A stretch of DNA of 38,155 nucleotides, taken from positions 1 to 38,155 of the forward strand of contig JAJDUD010000015.1 in NCBI GenBank assembly GCA_022826825.1, given 5' to 3'. The stretch is from Acidobacteriota bacterium (lineage in GTDB: Bacteria > Acidobacteriota > Vicinamibacteria > Marinacidobacterales > Marinacidobacteraceae). Positions within the stretch are counted from its first letter, which is position 1. Each line of letters begins with the position of its first letter. Below, piece after piece: positions 1 to 8,810 of this stretch. A program made the translations under genes and the position numbers. The notes under the pieces were generated by a model. It was given only the letters and a program-made list of their open reading frames with translations, searched no databases and had not been told where the DNA came from.

Positions 1-8
1 GGTGGGGT

Positions 9-33
9 GTGGGGAGGGGTTTCCCCTCCCCAC
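9..33. repeat. Perfect 11-bp hairpin downstream of tamB
   Basis: GTGGGGAGGGG (9-19) and its exact complement (23-33) are separated by TTT. It lies about 135 bases past the tamB stop, so it could terminate the minus-strand operon. No T-tract follows on the minus strand, so a classical intrinsic terminator is not supported. Confidence 0.5.
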
Positions 34-72
34 GGAAAAACGCGAAGCAAATCGCGCAGCGATTGGATTCGC

Positions 73-168
73 TACCCCGTGGGGGAAGCGCCCCGCACGC
101 TCACGAATCGATCGATTCGGCGTCAGAGCCTTTCCCAGGCCCGGGCGGGGCGCTTCCACCACGGGGTA
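73..168. repeat. 96-bp nested inverted repeat abutting the tamB stop codon
   Basis: The outer arms, 73-96 and 145-168, are 24 bp each and complementary with one mismatch. They start TACCCCGTGG and end CACGGGGTA. Inside the loop is a perfect 16-base palindrome, CGAATCGATCGATTCG, at 104-119. The right arm ends one base before the tamB stop triplet (169-171). It could be a small MITE-like insertion or an elaborate terminator or 3' stabilising structure; no gene is visible in 1-168. Confidence 0.55.
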
Positions 169-3100
169 TCAAAAACTCCGGTGAAAGCGGACGTCCACCC
201 CCAGCGAGCCATCCTGATCCCGGGAGAAGATCCAGGAGACGGGGCCGCTCGGGGTGTACTCGACCACGATGATGGATTCCTCGGCGTCCGACAGGCTCGA
301 GGAGTAGCGGACGTTGAGATCCCGGGTCACCTGCTTGCCGAGCGTGACCCTCGCGGTCGGGTTGCTGAAACGGCCGATCATGAAGGGGTCGATGCTCACC
401 CGGTCGATCCCGAACACCCGGCCGGCGCGCCGGCCGATCATGTTGCTGAGCTGCTGGCTCAGCAGGCTCGCGGCCGAGGCCGCCGCGAGTTCGTCGTCGC
501 TCGCCGCCGTCAGGAGGTCCTGCTCCGGAGCGCCGGCGAGGAGCCGGAGGATGTCGGCTTCCCGAAGGGGCGGCTCGGAACTCAGGTTCGTGTCGATCTG
601 TTCGGCAGTTCCGGACGCGGCGAGCCGCACCCGGTAGCTGCGGACGCTGGTCTCCGCCTCGATTTCGAACACCGGTTCGATCCCCTCGGGATCGATGAAA
701 TCGGCGCGCCCGGCGGCGATCTGGAAGCGGTGCGCGCCGAAGTACACCTCGCCCCCGACGAGGTCGGCGCGCCCCAGCACCGCGGGTGCTCCGGCGGTCC
801 CGCGGAGGCCGAAGTCCGCCGCGGCGTCGAGTTGAAAGATGGAGTTCCGGACCGCGAAGGGAGAGTCCGTCTCCACCTGAACATCCATCCGCAGCTCGTC
901 CAGGAACCCGCTCGATTCGGTCTCCTCGGGCTGCGCGACGCTGTTGACGTCGGCGAGGATGCTGGCGAAGAACTCGTATTCGCGGCTCCAGACCGCCTCG
1001 TCCAGGGTCACCTCGCCGGTGAGCAGGCGGCCGCTCTGATCGCCCAGGAGCCGCAGATCGGCATCCACCGTTGCGCTCAGGTCACTCGGATAGCGCAGGC
1101 TGGAATCGGAGAGCTGGACGCGCAGGTCGGTGGCGGCGAACTCGGCGTCCTCGACCGAGATCGAGCCGGAAACCACGGCGTCACCGCCCCCCATGCGGCC
1201 GATGACCTCGGCGATCCGCAGCGTCCGATGGTCGAAATCAACCGTGCCCTCCACCTCGCTGAGGGCGTGCGGAAACCCCTCGACCCGGAAGGAGCCGTTG
1301 CGGATCGTCCCGGTGCCCATGACTTCCGGCTCGGTCCAGGGGCCGACCAACGCGGCTTCCAGGCCGAACTCTCCGTCCGCGGACAGCCAGGGAAGGAACG
1401 GCGCGGCGGCCAGGAGCGACGTCTGCCCCCGGAGCGAGAGATCGAGAAGCTGGTCGTCCAGTCCGATGGACCCGGCGAGAGCCAGTTCACTGGCGTCGGC
1501 GTGCAGGAGGCGCAACCCCTCGATGTGCACCCGCGCGTCCTCCAGGCGGACGGTCGTCGGACCGCCGGTCTCGGCGAGGAAACCCGGCTCCGCGATCCTC
1601 AGGGTGTCGAGGGTCGCGGTCCCGGTCATCCACTCGTCGAGCGGGTCCTCGATGTGGAAGTCGCCGGTCCCGCCGACCACGATCGAGATCCCCCGCTCGG
1701 CCGGCGCGTCGATGAGGATGGACGCCACGTCCACGTCCCGGATCGTGACGGTGCCGGCGCCGTCGGTGCCGAGGGGCACCCGTCCCTGCATCCGGAAGGA
1801 GGCGGCGCCCGAATCGAGGGCCCCGCTGCCCTCGAACTCCTCGCCGTGGACGGACCCCGTGATGTCGCCCGGGCCGAGCGGCAGGCCGAGGACCGCGGCG
1901 TTCGGCACCCGCGCCTCGAGCAGGAGTTCCGGCACCAGGAGATCTCCGCCGACTTCGAGGCGGAAGTCGGAGCGGATGGAAATCCACTCGGGCGCCAGGC
2001 CGGGCGTCAGGGGGTAGTCGCTTCCGGTGACGAGGCCCTCCATCTCCCAGTCCACGAGGCCGATGTCCAGGGTCCCTTCGGCGGCGCCCTCCCGAAACAC
2101 GCCGCTCATCGGATCGAGTCGCGCCTTGTCTCCATCCATCGCCCAGGTGATGGCCACCTCGTCGAAGGGCTGCTCGAGGACGTGCCCGCCGGAGCCGACC
2201 ACCGACCCCCCTCCCGTGTAGCGCTCGTCCCGCCGCACGGTGTGGCTGCGGCCGGTGGTGACGCCGTCCGCCTCGAGGTCCCACTCCAGGAAATCGATGA
2301 TCTCCCGGGCGTCCCAGCTCTCCCAGTCGGCTTCGAACTCCATGTCCGGGTACTCGACGGCGGCGCGGTCGAAGACTCCCGAGGCGGCGATCCGCCCCTC
2401 GCCGAACCGGGCGCTCAGACTGTCCAGAAAGATCGCGTCGCGCTCGATCCTCCCGGTCGCGATCAGCGTTTCCGTGTGGATCGTGGAGAAGCGCAGCATC
2501 TGGCCTTCGACCTCTCCCTCCAGCACCAGGTCGGGCCACCGGCCGCGGACGAGGCCCTCGAACCCCCCGGCCCCCGCCACGTCCCACCAGGTCGTCTCGG
2601 GATCCTCCCCGAAGAGCACCCGGCGCAGCTCCTGCTGCATGGCGTCGGCCTCGGCCGACTCTCCGGCCAGCGCGGCCGCCGCGATGCTGGCGTTCCCCGA
2701 TCGGGGATAGCGGCCCTCCATCGAGCCGCGAAACGCCTCCCCCTCCAGCACCACGCGGCGGATGTCCGTCGCCGTGTCATCCATCCGCAGGTCGGTCTCG
2801 AAGGCGAGCGGCAACTCCCCCGGTCCCGTCGCGTCCGGCATCACTCCGGTGGCCTGAATGGTTCCGGTCATCCGTCCGGGGTCGGCAAAGGGCATGTGCA
2901 GGTCCGCGTCGAGCGTCACCTGCGACCGGATCGTGGTCGGCGTCCCGAAGACGCCCTCGAGCGCGGGCGCCAGCGCTCCGTCGCGGACGCTGAGCAGGAT
3001 CTCCGCCGGGTTCTCCTCCCGCGGCTGCACCTGGAGCAGCCGGAGGGTGGCCGGTCCCTCGGACGCGAGACCCCGCGAGGAGAGGATCTCCACGCGCTCG

Positions 3101-4086
3101 GGGTCCCAGTGCACGACTCCCGTCCAGTTCCGGAGCGGAACGCCGAAGAACCGGCTCCGCGGCAACGCGAAATCGCCGTCGATCGCCAGGCCGTTCTCCT
3201 GGAACCCCGCCGTTCCCTCGAACTCGAGCCAGGGATCCCCCTCGGTGTCCATCCCCTCGAACTCGAACAGGAACCGGCCGAGACCGCCGGCATCCCCGCT
3301 CCCGACCATCCGCAGGCGGCCGTCGAGATCGTTGGCCATGTCCATGGTTCCGTCGAAGCGCACCTCGAGCAGGTCGGAGCGCAGCTCGAGGAAGTCGAAG
3401 TGCAGGTCGTCGCCCCGGATTCGGAAGTCCGACGACAGCGCCATCGGCAGATCGGGCCGTTCCCAGAGGCGGATCACTCCCCAGCCGGACCGGATCTCGC
3501 CGTCCACGCCGCCTTCCTCGCCGGTCCGGAGGCTGAACTGCACGTCGTCGGCGCGGACCTCCCACGGCGTCGGCCGGTTCCGGTACCCGATCGTGGTTCC
3601 GGAGACCGACATCCGGTTCGAGGAGAACGAGAGCCTGGCGGCCACCGCCTCGATCGCCGGTCCGAGCGGGGCGCGCTCCGGCCGCGGTTTCCCTCCGTCG
3701 TCGAGACCCCACAGGCCCACGCCCTCGACATCGAGGCTCTCGAGGTGGAGGCGCGCCGGAAAGAACGAACGCCAGCTCAGCCGGCCCCGGATCCGGTCGA
3801 TCGAGAAGGCCGGCGGCGGCGGGCCGATCTCCGTGGGCTCCCTCCCGAGCTGGAGCCCGCGGAGGACGAACTCTCCCTCCGCAAGGGAGACGTCGAAGCC
3901 GCTCGCCGCGACCGGGCGGCCGAGGACGGCGCTGAGCCGGTCGATGACATGGTCGCCGAGACGTTCGGGATCCACGCTCGACGCCACCCAGAAGATCACC
4001 CCGAGGGACACCGCCGAGGCGGCGGCGGCGCCCGCCAACACCAGCCGGAACCGGCGGTTCGGGCGATTCGGAGCGGGAGACGTCAC
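169..4086 (-). CDS. tamB: TamB-like translocation and assembly module / AsmA-like protein
   Basis: A 1305-aa inner-membrane-anchored protein with one N-terminal hydrophobic helix (about residues 14-34) and a very long, beta-rich, low-cysteine periplasmic body. The C-terminal ~350 residues match the TamB (DUF490) signature in character: a segment with RGTAGAPAVLGRADLVGG followed by the terminal strand pattern with ARVTLGKQVTRDLNVRYS, ending in Phe like other outer-membrane-directed proteins. TamB proteins bridge the inner and outer membranes and take part in outer-membrane protein assembly or phospholipid transport. The start is GTG at 4086, sharing four bases (GTGA) with the stop of the biotin carrier gene, so translation is probably coupled. 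It is last in the carboxylase operon, and no tamA/BamA gene is in the window. Exact cargo cannot be read from sequence. Confidence 0.88.
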   Translation of the reverse strand: MTSPAPNRPNRRFRLVLAGAAAASAVSLGVIFWVASSVDPERLGDHVIDRLSAVLGRPVAASGFDVSLAEGEFVLRGLQLGREPTEIGPPPPAFSIDRIRGRLSWRSFFPARLHLESLDVEGVGLWGLDDGGKPRPERAPLGPAIEAVAARLSFSSNRMSVSGTTIGYRNRPTPWEVRADDVQFSLRTGEEGGVDGEIRSGWGVIRLWERPDLPMALSSDFRIRGDDLHFDFLELRSDLLEVRFDGTMDMANDLDGRLRMVGSGDAGGLGRFLFEFEGMDTEGDPWLEFEGTAGFQENGLAIDGDFALPRSRFFGVPLRNWTGVVHWDPERVEILSSRGLASEGPATLRLLQVQPREENPAEILLSVRDGALAPALEGVFGTPTTIRSQVTLDADLHMPFADPGRMTGTIQATGVMPDATGPGELPLAFETDLRMDDTATDIRRVVLEGEAFRGSMEGRYPRSGNASIAAAALAGESAEADAMQQELRRVLFGEDPETTWWDVAGAGGFEGLVRGRWPDLVLEGEVEGQMLRFSTIHTETLIATGRIERDAIFLDSLSARFGEGRIAASGVFDRAAVEYPDMEFEADWESWDAREIIDFLEWDLEADGVTTGRSHTVRRDERYTGGGSVVGSGGHVLEQPFDEVAITWAMDGDKARLDPMSGVFREGAAEGTLDIGLVDWEMEGLVTGSDYPLTPGLAPEWISIRSDFRLEVGGDLLVPELLLEARVPNAAVLGLPLGPGDITGSVHGEEFEGSGALDSGAASFRMQGRVPLGTDGAGTVTIRDVDVASILIDAPAERGISIVVGGTGDFHIEDPLDEWMTGTATLDTLRIAEPGFLAETGGPTTVRLEDARVHIEGLRLLHADASELALAGSIGLDDQLLDLSLRGQTSLLAAAPFLPWLSADGEFGLEAALVGPWTEPEVMGTGTIRNGSFRVEGFPHALSEVEGTVDFDHRTLRIAEVIGRMGGGDAVVSGSISVEDAEFAATDLRVQLSDSSLRYPSDLSATVDADLRLLGDQSGRLLTGEVTLDEAVWSREYEFFASILADVNSVAQPEETESSGFLDELRMDVQVETDSPFAVRNSIFQLDAAADFGLRGTAGAPAVLGRADLVGGEVYFGAHRFQIAAGRADFIDPEGIEPVFEIEAETSVRSYRVRLAASGTAEQIDTNLSSEPPLREADILRLLAGAPEQDLLTAASDDELAAASAASLLSQQLSNMIGRRAGRVFGIDRVSIDPFMIGRFSNPTARVTLGKQVTRDLNVRYSSSLSDAEESIIVVEYTPSGPVSWIFSRDQDGSLGVDVRFHRSF

Positions 4087-4610
4087 GCGGATTCCGCAGG
4101 CTCCACGACGAACAGCAGTTCACCGCCCTCCATGGGAGTCCCTCGGGCAGCCCTCATGTTAGCGATGACCCCGCTCTCCGGGGCCCGGATCTCGTTCTGC
4201 ATCTTCATCGCCTCGAACACCAGCACGCCGTCGCCGGCGGCCACCTGCTCGCCCTCTTCCCGCAGGAGGCGTACCACCTTGCCCGGCATCGGGGTCCGCA
4301 CTTCGGAGCGTCCGCCCGCCGCGCCGCCGGCCGCCGCCCCGCTGCGGCGGGAACCGCCGGCCGCGCCCCGGTCGGTTGCGAGCCGGTAGGTGTGCCCGGC
4401 GATCTGGACGACGAGTTCTCCGGACCGGTCGCCGCTGACGCCGGCCTCGACGGTGCGGCGGCCGTTCGTGACCGTCCAGCCGCCGGGGGCCTCGCGGGCG
4501 ACCAGTTCCCCGTCGCCGCCCTCGATCCCGACCTTCAGGACGGCGCCGCCGGCCTCGGCGCGCACTTCGACCCGGCAGTCCTGCCCGTCGAGCGAAAGGA
4601 TGCGCCGCAC
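4083..4610 (-). CDS. accB: Biotin carboxyl carrier subunit of acyl-CoA carboxylase
   Basis: A 175-aa biotin/lipoyl-attachment protein. Residues ~1-75 form a small beta-rich region resembling the linker found in fused acyl-CoA carboxylase alpha chains; a Gly/Ala-rich hinge follows. The C-terminal ~75 residues are the biotinyl domain with PMPGKV and the EAMKM motif, whose Lys (about residue 136) should be biotinylated. The open frame extends further upstream to 4706, but the chosen start is GTG at 4610, where the biotin carboxylase TAG and this GTG share one base (TAGTG). Upstream codons would lie inside accC and encode an Arg-rich stretch unlike the family. It carries CO2 between the biotin carboxylase and the carboxyltransferase encoded just upstream. 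Confidence 0.88.
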   Translation of the reverse strand: MRRILSLDGQDCRVEVRAEAGGAVLKVGIEGGDGELVAREAPGGWTVTNGRRTVEAGVSGDRSGELVVQIAGHTYRLATDRGAAGGSRRSGAAAGGAAGGRSEVRTPMPGKVVRLLREEGEQVAAGDGVLVFEAMKMQNEIRAPESGVIANMRAARGTPMEGGELLFVVEPAESA

Positions 4611-6124
4611 TAGAGCCGCTCCCGATGCGCTTCGGCGACGCCGGCGAGCCGCCACCGCGACGGGGGAGGGCTGGCCGCGTCCGAGTTCGAGCCCTCGCGC
4701 CGCCACAGCTCGGCCGCCGCCGCGGCGAGCGCCAGGGGCGCCAGTTCGGCCCGCGCCGCGGATTCGCCGTCCGCGCCGTCCCGGCTGAGGACGGACCAGT
4801 GGGTCGGGACGAACGAGGTATCGAACGTCCCGCTGCGGAACGGTGCGCTGGCCAGCACCCGTTCGAAGAAGGGCAGGGTCGAGGCGACGCCGACGAGCCG
4901 GGTTTCCCGGACCGCCCGGATCGCCCGCTTCCGGGCGGTTTCCCGGTCGGGCCCCGAAACGATGATCTTGGCGAGCAGGGGGTCGTAGTGCGGGGACACC
5001 ACGCTCCCCGAGACGATCCCGGCGTCGCAGCGGACCCCCGGACCGGCGGGGGGACGGAACTCGCGGATGCGGCCGGTGGCCGGGACGAAACCGGCGAACG
5101 GGTCCTCCGCGGTGATCCGGAGCTCGATCGCCGCGCCGGTCAGCGAGACCTCGGACTGCGCGAAGCCGAGCGGCTCGCCCGCGGCCACCCGCAACTGCAG
5201 CGCGACGAGGTCCCTTCCCGAGATCAGTTCGGTCACCGGATGCTCGACCTGGAGCCGCGCGTTCATTTCGAGGAAGTAGAAGCGCCCGTCGGGATCGAGG
5301 AGGAACTCGACGGTCCCGGCGTTCCGGTACCCGGCGCCCTCGGCCAGGCGCACGGCCGCCTCTCCCATCGCGGCCCGCAGTTCGGGTGAGATCGCGGGCG
5401 ACGGGCTCTCTTCGAGGAGCTTCTGGTTCCGGCGCTGGATCGAGCAGTCGCGCTCTCCGAGGTGCACGACGGACCCGGAATCGTCGCCGAACACCTGGAT
5501 CTCCACGTGCCGGGGGTTCTCCACGAAGCGCTCGAGGAACACCCGGGCGTCTCCGAAGGCCGCCTCCGCCTCGGACTGCGCCTCCCGGAGGGAGTCGGAG
5601 AAGTGCGCCGGGTCCCGCACCAGCCGCATCCCCATGCCCCCGCCGCCGGCGGCGGCCTTGATGAGCAGCGGGAACCCGATTCCGCCGGCGGCGCGCCCGG
5701 CGTCCTCTCCCGAAACGATGTCCGAACCCGGGACGACCGGCACCCCGGCCTTGACCGCCGTCGCCCGGGCCGCCGCCTTGTCCCCCATCCGGCGCATGGC
5801 CTCGGGAGGCGGTCCCACGAAGACGAGGCCGCGCTCGGCGCAGCGCGCGGCGAAGTCGCCGTTCTCCGCCAGGAATCCGTACCCCGGATGCAGGGCCTCG
5901 GCCTCCATCGCCCGCGCCGCCTCGAGGACCCGCTCGCCGTTCAGGTAGCTGTCGCGCGAGGCCGCTCCGCCCACCTCGAAGGACTCGTCGGCCAGCCGCA
6001 CGTGCAGGCTGTCCCGGTCGGCCTCGGAGTGAACCGTCACCGGGGAAACGCCGAGGTCGCGGCAGGCCCGGATGATCCGGACCGCGATCTCACCCCGGTT
6101 GGCGACGAGGACGCGGCGGAACAT
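4610..6124 (-). CDS. accC: Biotin carboxylase subunit of acyl-CoA carboxylase
   Basis: A 504-aa ATP-grasp enzyme that carboxylates biotin using ATP and bicarbonate. The N-terminal fold is clear (VLVANRGEIAVRI, residues 5-17). The glycine-rich ATP loop KAAAGGGGMGMR is at 156-167, HVEIQV at 206-211, and the catalytic/metal segment EMNARLQVEHPVTE at 286-299. It is longer than the ~450-aa AccC of fatty-acid synthesis; the extra ~55-residue Ala-rich tail ends with SRWRL, as where fused propionyl- or methylcrotonyl-CoA carboxylase alpha chains continue into the carrier part. This favours an acyl-CoA (propionyl/methylmalonyl type) carboxylase over housekeeping ACC, but the substrate is not proven. 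ATG start 27 bases after the carboxyltransferase stop. Confidence 0.92.
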   Translation of the reverse strand: MFRRVLVANRGEIAVRIIRACRDLGVSPVTVHSEADRDSLHVRLADESFEVGGAASRDSYLNGERVLEAARAMEAEALHPGYGFLAENGDFAARCAERGLVFVGPPPEAMRRMGDKAAARATAVKAGVPVVPGSDIVSGEDAGRAAGGIGFPLLIKAAAGGGGMGMRLVRDPAHFSDSLREAQSEAEAAFGDARVFLERFVENPRHVEIQVFGDDSGSVVHLGERDCSIQRRNQKLLEESPSPAISPELRAAMGEAAVRLAEGAGYRNAGTVEFLLDPDGRFYFLEMNARLQVEHPVTELISGRDLVALQLRVAAGEPLGFAQSEVSLTGAAIELRITAEDPFAGFVPATGRIREFRPPAGPGVRCDAGIVSGSVVSPHYDPLLAKIIVSGPDRETARKRAIRAVRETRLVGVASTLPFFERVLASAPFRSGTFDTSFVPTHWSVLSRDGADGESAARAELAPLALAAAAAELWRREGSNSDAASPPPSRWRLAGVAEAHRERL

Positions 6125-6151
6125 CAGGCGGTCGGCGGCCCGGGCATGGAC

Positions 6152-7717
6152 TCAGAGCGGGATGTTGCCGTGCTTCTTGGGAGGGTTCCGGTCGCGCTTG
6201 GTGGCGAGCGAGGCGAGCGCGGTGGTCAGCTTCCGGCGGGTGGCCCGCGGCAGGATGACCTCGTCCACGTAGCCCCGCTCCGCCGCCACGTAGGGGTTCG
6301 CGAAGCGCTCGCGGTAGGCGGCCACCCGCGCGGCGCGCTCCGCCTCGGGGTCCTCGGCCCGTTCGAGTTCCCGCCGGTAGAGGACGTTCACGGCGCCCTC
6401 CGACCCCATAACGGCGATCTCGGCGCCCGGCCAGGCGTAGTTGAGGTCGGTGCGGATGTGCTTGCTCGCCATCACGCAGTAGGCGCCCCCGTACGCCTTG
6501 CGGGTGATCACCGTGACCTTGGGGACGGTGGCTTCCGCGAAGGCGTAGAGCAGCTTCGCCCCGTGCCGGATGATGCCGCCCCACTCCTGCTGGGTCCCCG
6601 GCAGGAAGCCCGGGACGTCCTCGAAGACGACCAGGGGAATGTTGAAGGCGTCGCAGAACCGTACGAACCGCGCGCCCTTCACGGAGGCCTGGATGTCCAG
6701 GACGCCGGCCAGCACCGCCGGCTGGTTCGCAACGATGCCCACCGGGGCGCCGCCCAGCCGGCCGAAGCCGACCACCAGGTTCCCGGCGTGAAGCGCCTGG
6801 ACCTCGAGGAACACACCGTCGTCCACCACCTCGCCGATGAGGTCCTTGATGTCGTACGGCTGGTCGGGCTGCTCGGGAACGAGGCCGTCCAGCGACGGGA
6901 CTTCCCGGTCGGGCGGGTCCGCCGAGGGACGCCGCGGGGGTTCCTCCAGGTTGTTCGACGGCAGGAACGACAGCAGTTGCCGGATGAGGTCGAGGCAGTC
7001 CTCGTCGTTCTCCCCCAGGAAGTGCGCGTTCCCCGACACCGTGTTGTGGGTCTCCGCGCCGCCGAGGTCCTCCATCGTGACCTCCTCGTGGGTCACGGCG
7101 CGGATCACGTCCGGCCCGGTCACGAACATGTAGCTGGTGCCGCGGGACATGATCGTGAAGTCGGTGATCGCCGGGGAGTAGACGGCGCCGCCCGCGCAGG
7201 GCCCGAGGATGGCCGAAATCTGCGGAACGACCCCTGAGGCCAGCGTGTTCCTCAGGAAGATGTCGGCGTATCCGGCGAGCGAGACCACCCCCTCCTGGAT
7301 GCGCGCGCCGCCGGAGTCGTTCAGCCCGATGATGGGGGCGCCCTGCCGGACCGCGAGGTCCATGGTCCGGCAGATCTTCTCCGCGACCGCCTCGCTCAGC
7401 GAGCCGCCGAGCACCGTGAAGTCCTGCGCGAACAGGTAGGCGAGGCGCCCGTCGATCCGGGCGTAGCCGGTCACGACTCCGTCCCCGGGATGCCGCTGCC
7501 GGTCGAGGCCGAAATCGCGCGAGCGATGCTGGACCAGTTTTCCCGTCTCTTCGAAGGACCCGGCGTCGGCGAGGGTCGCGATCCGCTCGCGCGCCGTCAG
7601 CCTTCCCGAACGCCGCTGGCGCTCGAGTCGGGCCGCGCCGCCGCCTTCCTCGGCGCGGCGGTTCCGCGCTTCGAGTTCGGCGAAGGCGTCCTGGCGTTCG
7701 CGCGAGTTCCCTGGCAC
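6152..7717 (-). CDS. pccB: Acyl-CoA carboxylase carboxyltransferase (PccB/MmdA type)
   Basis: A 521-aa single-chain carboxyltransferase with both crotonase-fold halves, transferring the carboxyl group from biotin to an acyl-CoA. Visible motifs include RERIATLAD near the N-terminus, [25 protein letters not shown], then [21 protein letters not shown] and the C-terminal KKHGNIPL, which is typical of propionyl-CoA carboxylase beta chains. The open frame runs to 8407, but that would cover the transaldolase gene. GTG at 7717, 20 bases after the transaldolase stop, gives the usual family length and N-terminus. Together with accC and accB this is a complete three-polypeptide biotin-dependent carboxylase. 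Confidence 0.92.
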   Translation of the reverse strand: MPGNSRERQDAFAELEARNRRAEEGGGAARLERQRRSGRLTARERIATLADAGSFEETGKLVQHRSRDFGLDRQRHPGDGVVTGYARIDGRLAYLFAQDFTVLGGSLSEAVAEKICRTMDLAVRQGAPIIGLNDSGGARIQEGVVSLAGYADIFLRNTLASGVVPQISAILGPCAGGAVYSPAITDFTIMSRGTSYMFVTGPDVIRAVTHEEVTMEDLGGAETHNTVSGNAHFLGENDEDCLDLIRQLLSFLPSNNLEEPPRRPSADPPDREVPSLDGLVPEQPDQPYDIKDLIGEVVDDGVFLEVQALHAGNLVVGFGRLGGAPVGIVANQPAVLAGVLDIQASVKGARFVRFCDAFNIPLVVFEDVPGFLPGTQQEWGGIIRHGAKLLYAFAEATVPKVTVITRKAYGGAYCVMASKHIRTDLNYAWPGAEIAVMGSEGAVNVLYRRELERAEDPEAERAARVAAYRERFANPYVAAERGYVDEVILPRATRRKLTTALASLATKRDRNPPKKHGNIPL

Positions 7718-7737
7718 CAGGCCCCCGGCGCGCCGGG

Positions 7738-8385
7738 TCAGCCGACCCGGGCGGCTTCCCAGTCCTTCAGGAAACGCTCGAGCCCGATGTCCGTCAACGG
7801 ATGCTTGATGAGCAGGTCCAGCACCTTGGCGGGCATGGTGGCGATGTCGGCTCCGAGCCGCGCCGCCTCCACGACGTGAAGGGGGTTGCGGATGCTGGCG
7901 ACCAGGATCCGGGTGGCGAAGCCGTAGTTGTCGTAGACCTCCCGGATGTCCGCGATCAACTGCATGCCGGGAGCGGAGATGTCGTCGAGCCGGCCGACGA
8001 AGGGGCTCACGATGTAGGCCCCCGCCTTGGCGGCGAAGAGCGCCTGCGGGACGCTGAAACAGAGGGTCACGTTGACGCGGATCCCCTCCTCCTTCAGCTC
8101 GCGGACCGCGCGCAGGCCGTCGGGAGTCAGCGGGCACTTGATGATGATGTTCGGGGCGATGGTCGCGAGCTCCCGGCCCTCGGCCACCATCCCGGCGGTG
8201 TCGGTGGAGAGGACCTCCGCCGAGACGTCGCCGGAAACCGTTTCGGCGATCGCGGCCAGGATTTCCCGTGGATCGCCCGTTTCCTTCGCCATGAGCGACG
8301 GATTCGTCGTGACCCCGTCCACGAGCCCCATCGCGGCGCCGCGGGAGATTTCGTCGAGATTCGCAGTGTCGAGAAAGATTTGCAT
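7738..8385 (-). CDS. fsa: Transaldolase / fructose-6-phosphate aldolase-like protein
   Basis: A 215-aa short-type transaldolase (TalC/FSA/MipB group), a TIM-barrel class I aldolase. It opens [13 protein letters not shown] and contains DGVTTNPSL (23-31). The Schiff-base Lys is K83 in NIIIKCPLT, and the NVTLCFS and [15 protein letters not shown] segments follow. The length fits the 210-220 aa family. It acts in non-oxidative pentose phosphate interconversion or as a fructose-6-phosphate aldolase; sequence alone does not separate these. It is the first gene of the carboxylase-tamB operon, 20 bases ahead of pccB. ATG start; a GAGG lies 13 bases upstream, somewhat far for a ribosome binding site. 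Confidence 0.92.
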   Translation of the reverse strand: MQIFLDTANLDEISRGAAMGLVDGVTTNPSLMAKETGDPREILAAIAETVSGDVSAEVLSTDTAGMVAEGRELATIAPNIIIKCPLTPDGLRAVRELKEEGIRVNVTLCFSVPQALFAAKAGAYIVSPFVGRLDDISAPGMQLIADIREVYDNYGFATRILVASIRNPLHVVEAARLGADIATMPAKVLDLLIKHPLTDIGLERFLKDWEAARVG

Positions 8386-8485
8386 GCTGCGCCCGGCACC
8401 TCGTCAATCCGGAATCCGGCCCCGGAATCGAAAGCCCAGCCCCGGCGCGATTCTACCGGTTGCGAGGGCGATCGGGACCTCGCTC

Positions 8486-8703
8486 GGAGCGCCGGTCTTC
8501 AGACCGGCATCGCCCGCGTCGCGGGCGAAACTCCCAGGTTCATTGCGCCGCATGGCGCCCTCGCAAAAGGGAATGGCACGGCGACAACGGCGCGCGCGCA
8601 CGCCGGTCCGCCGTCTTCGTTTCGGGTTCCCGCGACAGGGCGCCCACGGCCCCGGGAGTTTCGCGGCCTGCGGCCGCGATGCCGGTGTGAACACCGGCGC
8701 TCC
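8486..8703 (+). repeat. MITE/REPIN-like element, copy 1
   Basis: A 218-bp unit. The left arm starts GGAGCGCCGG and contains two hairpins (tip GGTCTTCAGACC, then GCCCGCGTCGCGGGC), ending GAAACTCC. The right arm is the inverted equivalent (GGGAGTTTCGCG ... GGCGCTCC) with different stem sequences (GGTGTGAACACC, GCGGCCTGCGGCCGC). The interior contains a segment with CCGTCTTCGTTTCGGG also found in copies at 21.6, 33.9 and 36.8 kb. It lies upstream of the transaldolase gene; 8386-8810 holds no gene. Confidence 0.85.
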
Positions 8704-8775
8704 TGGCCCCATGCGTGTTTTAGTGCCCGGCGCGGTGCGCGGGAGGACACGCACATGGGCGTTTCTCCCGGTGGA
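8704..8775. repeat. Repeat flank shared with the 36.8-kb element
   Basis: This segment reads GGGAGGACACGC, a short gap, then GGGCGTTTCTCCCGG, and recurs almost identically at 37085-37125 beside copy 5. The GGGAG and CTCCC ends are complementary, so it may form another hairpin. A shortened relative (TTTTCATGCCCGGCG) follows copy 4 at 34139-34155. It may be the true right end of a longer element. Confidence 0.5.
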
Positions 8776-8810
8776 GACCTCGGTGCTCAGACCAGATCCA
8801 CCCCGGCCGC

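Noticed and set aside
7..4389. A 1460-aa plus-strand open frame across tamB and accB
   Set aside because: It is antisense to clearly recognisable TamB and carrier domains, has no family features and is rich in Arg, Gly, Pro and Val, as expected of GC-rich shadow frames.
8486..8703. Peptides such as RSAGLQTGIARAAGETP read from the repeat elements
   Set aside because: The same peptide appears wherever the repeat occurs, in either strand context, so it reflects repeat DNA, not a protein.
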